From the NCBI RefSeq assembly GCF_009674885.1, contig NZ_WKKA01000013.1, positions 22,993 through 86,992 on the forward strand: a stretch of DNA of 64,000 nucleotides. The letters are read 5' to 3'. The notes under the pieces were generated by a model. It was given only the letters and a program-made list of their open reading frames with translations. It did no database searches and had not been told where the DNA came from. Position 1 is the stretch's first letter. Each line of letters opens with the position of its first letter. The stretch comes from Paracoccus sp. S-4012. Lineage in GTDB: Bacteria > Pseudomonadota > Alphaproteobacteria > Rhodobacterales > Rhodobacteraceae. Made by a program: the position numbers and the translations under genes. Positions 55,201 through 63,755 of the stretch are shown here, piece after piece.

Positions 55201-55781
55201 CGGGCGCTCCTTCCGTTGCAGCCGGTGTTCGGCCCTATCATTGCAGGGCTTCCCGACCGTCGCTGTCAACGCGACGAAGGTCACAGGGTTCCGAAGGAGG
55301 CGGGACCGTCCAGGTCGCCGCGAAGCAAGGTTCAGGATCGAAGCGGACTGCCCTGACCGGCGGTAGCGACGCCGGCATTGCTGACGACGATGCCCCCGTC
55401 GCGAGCGGGTCGTAGCGATTGGTGTCGGGCTCGATGCAGGCGTCCGACTGCAGCACAGCACGAGTTCGCGCAGTTGGCGGAACGGCGCACATCGCACCAC
55501 CGGCCTTAGCGCGCGGCCGCGTCGCGCTCGAACCCGTGCGACGGGCGCCTCGCCGGTGGTTCCTGGACGCGCACGTCCGCCAGCTCCCCAGTCCAGCGCG
55601 CCGGATACGCCTCCAGTGCAGCCTATGCTCTCGAAGCTAGTGTCCGGCGATGGCGTGGCGCTTCACATAGGCGGCGCTGCGCTCGTATGGCCCTTCGTCC
55701 GGGCGTCAGGCTTCATCCAGGCCGAGCGCAGTGGAGGCGATTGAACGGCGCCAAGTCTGCCCGAGACCGGATGGTCTTAGC
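55201..55781. other. No recognisable gene (581 bp)
   Basis: Upstream of pqqA. The proximal part must hold the pqq promoter, but no element is clear. Reading frames are of shadow type, and the distal part borders the IS3 fragment. Nothing else seen. Confidence 0.4.
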
Positions 55782-55907
55782 TACGGCCATGGCTGGGGCT
55801 CCTAAGGCGGCGTAAAGGTTCGCTTCAGCCTGGGCCGGCGGGAAGTTCCCGATCGTTCCTAGGAGACGGTGGCGATTGAACCAGTCGACCCATTCGATTG
55901 TGGCATT
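55782..55907 (-). pseudogene. IS3-family transposase, C-terminal fragment
   Basis: The frame holds ATIEWVDWFNRHRLLGTIGN and PPAQAEANLYAALG, the end of the IS3 OrfB integrase domain. Only ~42 residues remain; the DDE core is absent. Flanking residues of the same open frame do not match. Confidence 0.75.
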
Positions 55908-56053
55908 AGAGGCGCCACCGGCGGCGGGATCGCTCGAAGGCGAATATCTCAAGGCCTGGTCCCGCCGGGTGATCAGTGGCGAAGGCGTTAACACGGAGGG
56001 ATGTTGCTGAGGGCTCACTCGCACGATCATAGGGTTGCATGCCGTCCTCCGGT

Positions 56054-56106
56054 CATGTCACAGTAGCTTGCCGCGAATGTAAGCATCCCGTTCCACGAGC
56101 TCGTGC
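56054..56106 (+). promoter_or_regulatory. Conserved promoter/operator element upstream of HTH-methyltransferase copy 2
   Basis: It carries the same imperfect dyad CTTGC-N7-GTAAG (56067-56083) and the TTCCACGAG block as the element before copy 1, with only scattered changes. This conservation after clear divergence of the coding regions supports a functional site. Confidence 0.6.
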
Positions 56107-57018
56107 ATGCCGCTTGAACAACTTATCGAAGAACGGATGCGGCATTACGGGTTCAACAAATCATCTCTCGCGGCCAGAAGTGGAATTTCGCGGCCTACCC
56201 TTCGGCAGATCATGAGCGGAAAGGGTACCATCTCCAGTCTCGGGCAGGTGCTTTCGCCCTTGGGCTGCAGCTGGGCATGGTGCCCGCCGACCTGCACATT
56301 TCCGGGCGCTGCGCTGGCAGAACTGCGTCGGTGCAAGAGGCTGACGCAGGCTGAGGTATCGGGTCGCCTGCTCCTGAGCCGGCCAGTCATCATCGGCATC
56401 GAGAAGCGCATGCGCGGGGAACTGGCATCGTTGCTGTCCTATACGCGGTTGCTCGGCATGCCCGTTCCGATCGTCCCGATCAGTTCCAGGCGTCGGCTTA
56501 TTCCGGCTTCCAACACCCCCGCGCGCGATCGCGTCATGACCCCCCCTGCCCTCGCGCGCGCCATCTGCGACCACTTCGCGCCGCATATGCACGGGCTGGT
56601 CCTCGACCCCGCCAAGGGCGAGGGCGCATTCTACGATCATCTCCCCGTCCATGTCGCCAGAGACTGGTGCGAGATCAGAGACGGACGGGACTTCCTGACC
56701 TGGCAAGGCCGGGCCGACTGGATCGTCACGAATCCGCCTTGGTCCCGCCTGGCCGAATTCATCGTACAAGCAATGAGAACCGCCGACAATATCGTGTTCG
56801 TGGCGCCCCTTCCCAATCTCACCACGAAGGCTCGGCTCCGGTCGATCAAGGAGGCCGGCTTCGGAATCGTCGAGCTGCTGCAGTTCGAAACGCCCCGTGA
56901 GTGGCCGCAATCCGGCTTTCAGCTCGTCGCCGCCCGAATCAGGCGAGGACACGCGGGAGCCTGTCAGTTTACGAGCCTCGAGATCAGCGCCCCGACCTCG
57001 CGGCTACGCGCTGCGTGA
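56107..57018 (+). CDS. Tandem HTH domains fused to adenine-specific DNA methyltransferase fold (copy 2)
   Basis: The 303-residue paralogue of the protein at 12781 has no gaps between the two, and ~54 differences by hand count. Motif X (MTPPALARAI), motif I (DPAKGEGAF), the catalytic NPPW and both HTH segments are kept. Changes cluster in the first HTH recognition region and the 181-200 loop, so the two copies may bind different sites. The protein lies between IS3 debris and a broken small gene, with no restriction enzyme nearby. Confidence 0.78.
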   Translation: MPLEQLIEERMRHYGFNKSSLAARSGISRPTLRQIMSGKGTISSLGQVLSPLGCSWAWCPPTCTFPGAALAELRRCKRLTQAEVSGRLLLSRPVIIGIEKRMRGELASLLSYTRLLGMPVPIVPISSRRRLIPASNTPARDRVMTPPALARAICDHFAPHMHGLVLDPAKGEGAFYDHLPVHVARDWCEIRDGRDFLTWQGRADWIVTNPPWSRLAEFIVQAMRTADNIVFVAPLPNLTTKARLRSIKEAGFGIVELLQFETPREWPQSGFQLVAARIRRGHAGACQFTSLEISAPTSRLRAA

Positions 57019-57211
57019 CATGAAGTGTCGGCTGGACACGCACCCTGCGCCGCGTCGTGCTCGGGTGGCCCGAAGGCGAGGACGGCTCCGCCGCTAACGG
57101 CCCGAAGCTGCCGCTCACTTCAAGAGCCGATGCTTCGGCCACGTAGGCCAAAGCAGACGTTGGCGACGAGCATCTCATGGCCGTTACTTGGCTGGTTCCA
57201 ACTCCGGGGAG

Positions 57212-57516
57212 CTAGGCGGACGGGCCTTCCTGCCATCCCTTGATCGCCCGAGTGAGCGTTGACAGCGCAAGCCTCCCTCTCGCCCGATAGTCCAGAAATG
57301 CAAACTCCTCGGCGAACATCGAGACATCTTGTCCGTCGACGACGAACTCATAGCGCCCGCTCTCGTTTTCAACTTTGGGATCATATTCTACGACACGCCA
57401 AGTCCCAAGAACTTCGCAGCCCCGGTGATGACGTCGCCTCCAGCCAGATCGAATGCGTATCCGCCATTTATCCACTCTTCGTGGCCGATGAAATTTATTG
57501 TGTAAATCCGCTCCAT
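57212..57516 (-). pseudogene. Small hypothetical gene with a frameshift
   Basis: From ATG 57516 one frame reads IYTINFIGHEEWINGGYAFD and GGDVITGAAKFLG. After a one-base slip near 57400 the next frame continues TWRVVEYDPKVENESGRYEF, VDGQDVSMFAEEFAFLDYRA and ends GWQEGPSA at 57212. The joined ~101-residue product looks like a real soluble protein, but I do not recognise it. Confidence 0.55.
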
Positions 57517-57713
57517 GAGGCTTAGAATAAATGATTCCGCTGACGGCGCAACCTCTCCCCGCAGCGGGTCCACGGTGAAGAATCAGCCTTTGGCGGACGA
57601 TCGTCGCAAGTGTCGATCCGCGGTGCGTCTTCCCCGAAGCGGCTCCCCGCATCCGCTGCGGCATCTCAGGCGGAAAACTTTACGCTGCGGACGAAGTGGT
57701 CGCCCGCTGCTAA

Positions 57714-57745
57714 CAGGTCGCTGAATTAGCAGGTCGCTGAATTAG
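57714..57745. repeat. Perfect 16-bp tandem duplication at IS5-type end
   Basis: CAGGTCGCTGAATTAG occurs at 57714-57729 and again at 57730-57745. It lies ~100 bp beyond the transposase stop and probably marks the terminal inverted repeat of the IS5-family element, present twice. Confidence 0.7.
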
Positions 57746-57844
57746 TCGGCGTGCGGGAAGGGTTTTCTGTCGGTTGGATCGGCGGCCTTGCGCGGCCGGC
57801 CCGTTCCTACGGACCGCATGCGCCCCGGGTGCCGGTTTTCGGCG

Positions 57845-58309
57845 TCACACTGCCAGCAGCCGCGGCAGTCTGGCCAGGTTGTTGGCGGCCATCGTCAGGA
57901 TGAAGCGGGATCGCACGCGTTCGATGCCGCGATAAACGGTCTGGGCCATGCCGCCGACGGTCTTGGCCCAGCCGAAAGCCTCCTCGATGCGCTTGCGGTG
58001 TTTTTGGGACAGCGCATGGCTCTCATGCCGGGTGGTGCGGCCGTCGATCGCTGGGTGTCGCGCTTTCCGGGCGACATGCGGGGTCACGCAGGCGAGCCGC
58101 AGGTCGGTGACAAACCCGGCCGCGTCATATCCCTTGTCTGCCCCAAGCGTCAGCCGCCGGGTCGATCCGGGGGAATGGCGGTGGATCATGTCCAGCGCGG
58201 CACGCCGTTCGGCACGGCCGTCGGCCCGGGTCAGGTCGCCCTGGACGATCAGGCCGCTGCGGTTCTCCATCAGCGCATGGCCGATGAAGCACAGCATCGC
58301 GCCGGTGCC
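57845..58309 (-). pseudogene. IS5-family transposase, C-terminal fragment
   Basis: The ~155 residues LCFIGHALMENRSGLIVQGD, RRLTLGADKGYDAAGFVTDL and HRKRIEEAFGWAKTVGGMAQ match the end of an IS5-type DDE transposase, including the last catalytic region. The N-terminal half is missing. It is fused in frame to desaturase sequence at about 58309, giving a chimeric open frame that starts at 58423. Confidence 0.82.
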
Positions 58310-58884
58310 CCAGTAGCGTCGGCCGGATTTCATCAGTCCAAACGGCAGACGGTTCTGCAGGAGGAACAGGTAGCTCGGTCCCAGCCCGAAGAGCACGACA
58401 GGGTGACGGTATAGCCGATACATCAGCTTGCCGAAGCGGCTCCGGGCGCGCTATTCGGCGACCGTCAGCGTCAGCACGTCGCCGATGCCGCGCTGGTTGA
58501 GGGGTTGCCGTGTTGCGCATGGTGGATGGAGTGGGTCCGGCGCCAGACGTCATAGGGCGTCAGCGTCAGCACTCCCAGGCACCGGCCGACCCAGTCCTGA
58601 ACCCTACGGCTGTGAAAGAACGAGGCATGGCCGCAGTCATGCTGGATGCAGAATATCCGCATGAGGAAGAGGCCATTCAGGATCGCGATCCCGAGCGTCA
58701 GCCAGTAGCTGATCGACATCGACGTCCAGGCGAGCGCCCAGAGCAGCGCGAAGGTCACCAGCGTGACAAGAAGTTCGAGGACGCTGCGGCGCGTGGAAGG
58801 CTCGCGATATTACGCCAGGATCCGGACCCAGTCCTTGGCCGAACGCACCTGCGCGGCCGCTGTGTCGTCGAAAGATGTCGCCAT
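58309..58884 (-). pseudogene. Fatty-acid desaturase, multiply broken
   Basis: ATG 58884 starts MATSFDDTAAAQV; TAA stops the frame after AKDWVRILA near 58813. The sequence then continues YREPSTRRSVLELLVTLVTF, the His motif HDCGHASFF and WRRTHSIHHAQHGN. A one-base shift near 58500 leads into QRGIGDVLTLTVAE, where TAG (58451-58453) replaces a Tyr-type codon, then MYRLYRHPVVLFGLGPSYLF, until an IS5 transposase fragment replaces the rest. The gene was a membrane acyl-lipid desaturase and is now inactive. Confidence 0.82.
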
Positions 58885-59223
58885 CCACGCCCTCGAGCTT
58901 GAGCCACGTATGACCATCGGCCCGCACGGCGTTTCCTTGTGCGGCATCATCTGGGGCGGGTCCCTCACCCAGGCAAGGCGCAGTGAACGGCCGACTGATT
59001 GCCGGTGCCGGAGCGTCATCAGAGTGTCGGAATGATGAACAATTCATGAAGGTCGCACCCGGCCGCGCGAAGGCTTGATGATGTCGCCAGATACCTCGAG
59101 GCCGCAGGTCGTTCGTCCGACGGCGCATGGCGATCCATGCGTCAAATAGATGGCTTATATGCGGAGTAAGGCGTAGGGTTCCCCTTCGGTCCATCAGAGA
59201 CCGGAAGTGGAAGGACTTCGAGC
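58885..59223. other. Intergenic region, no gene recognised (339 bp)
   Basis: It holds the upstream regions of the dead desaturase and of the small basic protein. No motif beyond the ribosome binding site of the latter was found. Confidence 0.4.
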
Positions 59224-59466
59224 ATGGCCAAGGGCATGAACAAGCGCCGTCGCGACGAAAAAAAGCCGAAGAAGGAAACGCCGAAAGTCACCGCTGCGGC
59301 ACCCAGCATGAAGAACGTGGTTGCCGCGACGGTATCCAAGGCAAAGGCCAGTGACATGACCGGTAGCGGAGGTTCTCGCTGCCAGAAAAAACAGGCTCAC
59401 CCGCTCCTGGTTGCAATACCCCCAGAACCCGGAATATCGAAGCGCTCGGTGCCGGCTGGGTCGTAA
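59224..59466 (+). CDS. Small lysine-rich basic protein
   Basis: The 80-residue product starts MAKGMNKRRRDEKKPKKE, a strongly basic head seen in small alphaproteobacterial proteins of unknown role, followed by a low-complexity middle. GGAAGGA lies before the ATG. The C-terminal ~30 residues do not look conserved and may result from a late frameshift. It is convergent with the DUF6481 gene (7 bp). Confidence 0.6.
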   Translation: MAKGMNKRRRDEKKPKKETPKVTAAAPSMKNVVAATVSKAKASDMTGSGGSRCQKKQAHPLLVAIPPEPGISKRSVPAGS

Positions 59467-59473
59467 CAGGCTT

Positions 59474-59857
59474 CTACCGCTGCCGGGCCTTGCGATTGGC
59501 ATAGCGCTGGTCGCGGTCGGCCTTCCGCGCGGCCTCATCCTTGACGACCCGAGCAATCAGGCTGTCAGCCTTCTCCCGCGACGCGATTTTGGCTCGGGCT
59601 GCAACATTGGCGGCCCCATGATATGCGACTGCCTCGACGTGGATGCGCTCCTGCTCCCGCGCTTCGGACTTCATTCGATCCCGCTCTTCGCGCCGCTCGT
59701 CCCGAGCCGCGGCGAGCGCCACGCGTTCTTCCTGGCGGGCAAGGCGGGTGGGTTCGGCCGCTTCCCTTGTGGCGAGATGGGCGCGGAGGAGAGCAGCTTT
59801 CGCATCGGCAGCGGCACTGCGGCGGTCGGCAAGATCGTTGTCTCTGGCGGTTCTCAA
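59474..59857 (-). CDS. DUF6481 family charged helical protein
   Basis: The 127-residue protein is Ala/Arg/Glu-rich with long helix or coiled-coil potential: FADR-type start (NDLADRRSAAADAKAALL), central AREQERIHVEAVAYHGAANV and end KADRDQRYANRKARQR. This matches the DUF6481 pattern, which has no assigned function. The following minus-strand gene upstream (59892-60116) is of similar style and may be co-transcribed. Confidence 0.75.
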   Translation of the reverse strand: MRTARDNDLADRRSAAADAKAALLRAHLATREAAEPTRLARQEERVALAAARDERREERDRMKSEAREQERIHVEAVAYHGAANVAARAKIASREKADSLIARVVKDEAARKADRDQRYANRKARQR

Positions 59858-59891
59858 AGCTGTATCCTGTGTGAGGTGTGCTGCCTGAAGG

Positions 59892-60116
59892 TCAGGCCTT
59901 TGCAGCGCGTCTTGATGCGACGGCGGCGGCCACCGTTGCGCGCTCGTTCAGATCCCTGGCCATACGGACGGTCTTCAGCCGCAAGGTGTTTTCCGCGCGG
60001 GCTTGGGTCACGGCGTCGAGCTCTTCGACCGGACGTTCTCGTTCCAGGAACTGCGATTGCAGCTCGGCAAAGGCGATCTCGGCCTGCTGGCGCGATGGGC
60101 TATGGGGCGGTGTCAT
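59892..60116 (-). CDS. Small charged helical protein, unknown
   Basis: The 74-residue product starts MTPPHSPSRQQAEIAFAELQ and is helical, with RPVEELDAVTQARAENTLRL. No family is recognised. ATG 60116 is preferred over 60155, because the latter adds unrelated residues. It lies between the cold-shock gene and the DUF6481 gene on the same strand, a common grouping with stress-related small proteins. Confidence 0.55.
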   Translation of the reverse strand: MTPPHSPSRQQAEIAFAELQSQFLERERPVEELDAVTQARAENTLRLKTVRMARDLNERATVAAAVASRRAAKA

Positions 60117-60247
60117 GAAGGCCCAACTCCGAGAACTCGTCTCATCGGGCGGCAAGAGAAAAGGTCAGGCGGATCGCCTGACCTTCATTGACAGTCCCGC
60201 TGTCAGGAATGCAGGTGCATCCTGCGCAATGGAAGGCAGGCACCAGT

Positions 60248-60457
60248 TCAGGCAGCCTGAAGGTTGCAGGCCGACATCTTGCCCGATTTGCTGTCGCGCT
60301 CCATGTCGTAGCCGATCTTCTGGCCCTCAACGATTTCACGCATCCCGGACCGCTCGATGGCCGAGATATGGACGAATGCATCGGGGCCGCCGTTGTCAGG
60401 CTGAATGAAGCCGAAACCTTTGGTGGCGTTGAACCATTTTACTGTGCCGTTGGTCAT
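60248..60457 (-). CDS. Cold-shock family RNA/DNA-binding protein
   Basis: The 69-residue CspA-type OB fold has RNP1 KGFGFI and RNP2 AFVHIS, with the starting GTVKWFN. It binds single-stranded nucleic acids and can act as an RNA chaperone. The end (YDMERDSKSGKMSACNLQA) is typical of the longer alphaproteobacterial type. ATG 60457 is the family start; the ATG at 60496 lies in the leader. Confidence 0.95.
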   Translation of the reverse strand: MTNGTVKWFNATKGFGFIQPDNGGPDAFVHISAIERSGMREIVEGQKIGYDMERDSKSGKMSACNLQAA

Positions 60458-60838
60458 GATGAACCCTTTCATAGGCATATTGACCGTCCGTGCCACATAG
60501 CGTCACGGACGAGGATAACGATTTTTGAAAGGGAGGTCTGTTCGGGGCGCGATGGAGATCGCGCAGCAACCAAAGCTCGGCAAGCAAATATCGATTTGCG
60601 ACTGGTAGAGATAACGAGCTCCGATGTCAACCCTCGAAAGCCTCACCTGCTCTGACGCGAGTTGTTCCGCCTTGCCGTGAACCGCGGATTCTACTGCACG
60701 GACATTGGTGTATCCAGATGCGGGCGGCCTATTCCCTCGACACCCTCGACAACGAAGGCTCTAATCAAAACGAGCTCTTGTTCTTGCCGCCTGAAATCCG
60801 AGGCTACCTGCGCAAAGTCGGCCTTGCATCAGCCGGAC
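60458..60838. other. Leader region between the cold-shock gene and rsgA (381 bp)
   Basis: It holds the 5' leader and promoter of the divergent cold-shock gene and the rsgA upstream region. The rsgA frame is open through part of it, but without homology. No further motif was identified. Confidence 0.45.
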
Positions 60839-61894
60839 ATGAGGTTCACTCAAGCTGCTGTGACCCATTCATCAGATCAGGCAGTCCGGTCCTTGGCGGA
60901 GCTCGGATGGTCGGCGTTCTTCGACGGTCAGCTGGAGCCGATTGAAGCCGCTTTCGCAAGGATGCGCATCGCAACCGTTCATCGGACCAGGGTGACTGCA
61001 GAATCCGTGGCTGGGCCGGCGAGGCTGAAGCTTCCCGTCCACGCCAATACAGCGGATTATGCGGTCGGAGACTGGGTTTTGGTGGAGGCAGACACCCGGA
61101 TGCTTGCGCGCCGGCTGGACCGGAAGACCTTGCTGCAGCGGCGCACCGAAGGCGGCGGCACCCGGCAGCTGCTTGCGGCGAACGTGGATACGCTCTTCAT
61201 CGTCACCTCCTGCAACGACGACCTGAACGCCGCGCGTCTCGAGCGCTATCTGGTCCTGGCAAATGAAGCCGGCACGACGCCGGTGATTGTTCTGACCAAG
61301 GCTGACCAGGTAGCGGATGCCGCACCCTACCGCGATCAGGTGGCGGGCCTGCAGCGCGGGCTTGAGGTCGTGACGCTGAATGCCAAGGCTCCTGAGGCGG
61401 TGCTGAAGCTTGCCCCATGGTGCGGCGCCGGTCAGACCGTCGCCCTTCTCGGCTCGTCCGGGGTGGGAAAATCCTCGTTGCTGAACACGCTTTCGGGCAA
61501 GGGGCCGGAAGAGGCGCAGTTGACCGGGAGGATCCGCGAGGCGGATTCCAAGGGACGTCACACGACCACGTCGCGCTCGCTTCATGCCATAGCCGGTGGC
61601 GGTTGGGTGATCGACACGCCTGGCATCCGGACGCTGCATGTCAGCGAGATCGCCGCAGGACTGGACCTGCTGTTTGCCGAGATTGCCGAGCTTGCCCCCC
61701 TGTGCCGTTTCGGGGATTGCACCCACTCCCATGAGCCGGGCTGTGCGGTTCAGACAGCAGTAACAGCAGGAACGCTGGACCGGGCGCGGGTTGATCGCTG
61801 GCGCAAACTCCTGGAGGAGAACCGCAGCAATACCCCGGTCCAGTCGGGCCCGCGCGGGAACAAGACGACAAGAGCGCCGGGTAGACGGAGCTGA
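60839..61894 (+). CDS. rsgA: Small ribosomal subunit biogenesis GTPase RsgA
   Basis: Circularly permuted GTPase that helps 30S maturation. The ~351 residues start MRFTQAAVTHSSDQ; an OB-like N-terminal domain is followed by permuted G motifs: G4 TKAD (153-156), then G1 GSSGVGKS (205-212) and G3 DTPGI. The C-terminal zinc site is CRFGDCTHSHEPGC. ATG 60839 is chosen at the homology start. Confidence 0.95.
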   Translation: MRFTQAAVTHSSDQAVRSLAELGWSAFFDGQLEPIEAAFARMRIATVHRTRVTAESVAGPARLKLPVHANTADYAVGDWVLVEADTRMLARRLDRKTLLQRRTEGGGTRQLLAANVDTLFIVTSCNDDLNAARLERYLVLANEAGTTPVIVLTKADQVADAAPYRDQVAGLQRGLEVVTLNAKAPEAVLKLAPWCGAGQTVALLGSSGVGKSSLLNTLSGKGPEEAQLTGRIREADSKGRHTTTSRSLHAIAGGGWVIDTPGIRTLHVSEIAAGLDLLFAEIAELAPLCRFGDCTHSHEPGCAVQTAVTAGTLDRARVDRWRKLLEENRSNTPVQSGPRGNKTTRAPGRRS

Positions 61895-62135
61895 AGGGCG
61901 CAAGCAAAGACGGCCCTTAGCCGACCTTCGGGCTCACTTCGTGCTGCGTGACCGCACTCCCCAAAGCCGCCACTCGACTAGCGCCGCAGCGAACTCCTGA
62001 CGAGACTCGCTGCTCTACGGGCCGGAGCATGCCTTGATGGATGGTCTTCCAACCCCCTATCCGCGTCCGGCACCTTCCGGCTATCATTCGGCGTGTTGGC
62101 ATCGTAGTAAAGGAAAAAACGATTCAGGTCAGATA

Positions 62136-62414
62136 ATGCCAACTCATTTTGCTGCTCTTCTCGCTCTCATGATCGCCGCCGGATGCACGGTCGGTTCTGG
62201 TGCCGTTGTCAAGGGAGCCGGACCAGACGATCTCCTGAAGCTTCGAGAAGGCCCTGGCCTCAACTACAACATCATAATCGGTCTGCCCGACGGAACGCGC
62301 CTCACCCGTCAGAACTGCGTGACGAATAGCGGTAAGGTCTGGTGCATGGTCTCGCTTACCGACAATCCAAGTATATCGGGTTACGTTTCAGCGGACTATC
62401 TGGGGCATCGCTGA
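62136..62414 (+). CDS. Small SH3-domain lipoprotein
   Basis: The 92-residue product has a short signal with lipobox (LALMIAAGC) and one bacterial SH3 domain: LLKLREGPGLNYNIIIGLPD, TRLTRQNCVTNSGKVWCMVS and GYVSADYL, with two Cys likely paired. It should be anchored in the outer or inner membrane facing the periplasm. ATG 62136 is the sensible start for the signal. Confidence 0.82.
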   Translation: MPTHFAALLALMIAAGCTVGSGAVVKGAGPDDLLKLREGPGLNYNIIIGLPDGTRLTRQNCVTNSGKVWCMVSLTDNPSISGYVSADYLGHR

Positions 62415-62603
62415 TAGCACCCTCCCGCCACAGTTGACTGCCGGTTGTAGATAACACTGGAGAGCAATGATCCTGATAACTGACGTTCGGGCTCGACGCA
62501 GAGCTGTTTCGAGGCATGATGTCCTCGCAAGCTGGCGCTCCGTCTGCTCCTCGTCACCGCAGGAGCAAACGCCGTCGGCGCAGAATCGTCCAGCCGGAGC
62601 GTT

Positions 62604-63278
62604 TCAGCGCGGCATCAGGAAGACCTCGCGAACAGCTGCATGGTCGCCGGCTTCAAGCGCATAGAGCGCGGCATTTGCGACCTCGTCCGTTCGGATGGCC
62701 TTGGGCTTGGCCTCATCGAAGAACTCCGTGTCCACCATGCCGGGCGCGATGACGGTGCAGCGCCCGCCCCACTCGCGCATTTCCTCGGCCAAATTGCCCG
62801 CATAGCCGTGGACGAACCATTTCGACGCGCCGTAGACCGATCCCTTGATATGGATGCGACCCGCCGCTGATCCGGTCATCAGCAGGTGACCTTGCCTTAC
62901 CTTCAGGTGAGGCAGGGTCGCCTTCACGGTGAAGAGCAGGCCCATGATGTTGATCTCGATCATGGCCCGCCATTCATCCACGTCGCCGCCCTCGGTGCCT
63001 GGGGCGTCGAGGCCACGACCCGCATTGGCGAAGGCTGCATCGATGCCGCCGAATGTCTCGGCCATTCGCTCAAGCGCCGCCTGCTGATCGGAGAGCTGCG
63101 TCACGTCGCCCGGCAGCGAGATGGCATTGCCCGTTCCGAACTGATCGACGAGCGTCCCGAGCCGATCCGCACGTCTGGCGAACAGTCCCACCCGCCAGCC
63201 TCTCGAGACCGCGAGCCGGGCGGTAGCAGCGCCGATCCCGCTGGACGCGCCCGTGATGAACAGGGTCTTGCCGGTCAT
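62604..63278 (-). CDS. Short-chain dehydrogenase/reductase
   Basis: The 224-residue classical SDR has an NAD(P)-binding GASSGIGAA, the NAG motif (FANAGRG) and an active-site YGASK with upstream Ser (MTGSAAG). Conserved PGMVDT follows. Such enzymes reduce or oxidise small carbonyls or alcohols; the substrate cannot be told. ATG 63278 has GGGAGG upstream, and the longer frame is not supported. Confidence 0.92.
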   Translation of the reverse strand: MTGKTLFITGASSGIGAATARLAVSRGWRVGLFARRADRLGTLVDQFGTGNAISLPGDVTQLSDQQAALERMAETFGGIDAAFANAGRGLDAPGTEGGDVDEWRAMIEINIMGLLFTVKATLPHLKVRQGHLLMTGSAAGRIHIKGSVYGASKWFVHGYAGNLAEEMREWGGRCTVIAPGMVDTEFFDEAKPKAIRTDEVANAALYALEAGDHAAVREVFLMPR

Positions 63279-63640
63279 TCGCGTTCCTCCCGTCAGCCCC
63301 GGCGAGATGCTGGCATCTCGCTTGCGCTCGGTCTCCCCCAAGAGCCTGACTAACGACAATCTTGGCGGCTGCGCCAGAGCGGCTTCAGCGCTCAAGACGA
63401 TTGGTCACCGAGGGCCGCAATCGAAACTTTCGAAGATTTCCTAACGAACATCAGCTAGGAAGGTCAGAGGACGCTTCGCAAGGAGCGAGTGCCCGCTTTG
63501 GCGTGATGCCGCAGCTACCATGCCCGACCACCAACAGACGGCTTGCCGCCCGACGCGGGGACGTCACGCCTCCCCCATGCTAACCTGTCCCGGTCGGCAT
63601 GACCGAAGAAGGGTGGGCCGGGTGGACAGGAGGTATCCTC
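63279..63640. other. Intergenic region, no gene recognised (362 bp)
   Basis: Upstream of the SDR gene and of the integrase fragment. It contains their promoters at most; no structure noticed. Confidence 0.4.
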
Positions 63641-63755
63641 ATGTCCACCGATCTTCTCCTTGCCCCGCGCCAAGCGCGCATCGCCTGGAATAAGGGCCGC
63701 ATCATCGGCCAGAAGCGTCCACTATGCCGCGGTCCGCCTCGAGATGGGTGTGCAG
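63641..63755 (+). pseudogene. Tyrosine-integrase-type N-terminal fragment
   Basis: ATG 63641, after GGAGG, starts MSTDLLLAPRQARIAWNKGR and IIGQKRPL, the N-terminus of small phage/plasmid tyrosine recombinases. The frame then loses the family; VRLEMG is readable in another frame, indicating an internal deletion. The rest was displaced by the IS3 element. Confidence 0.6.
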
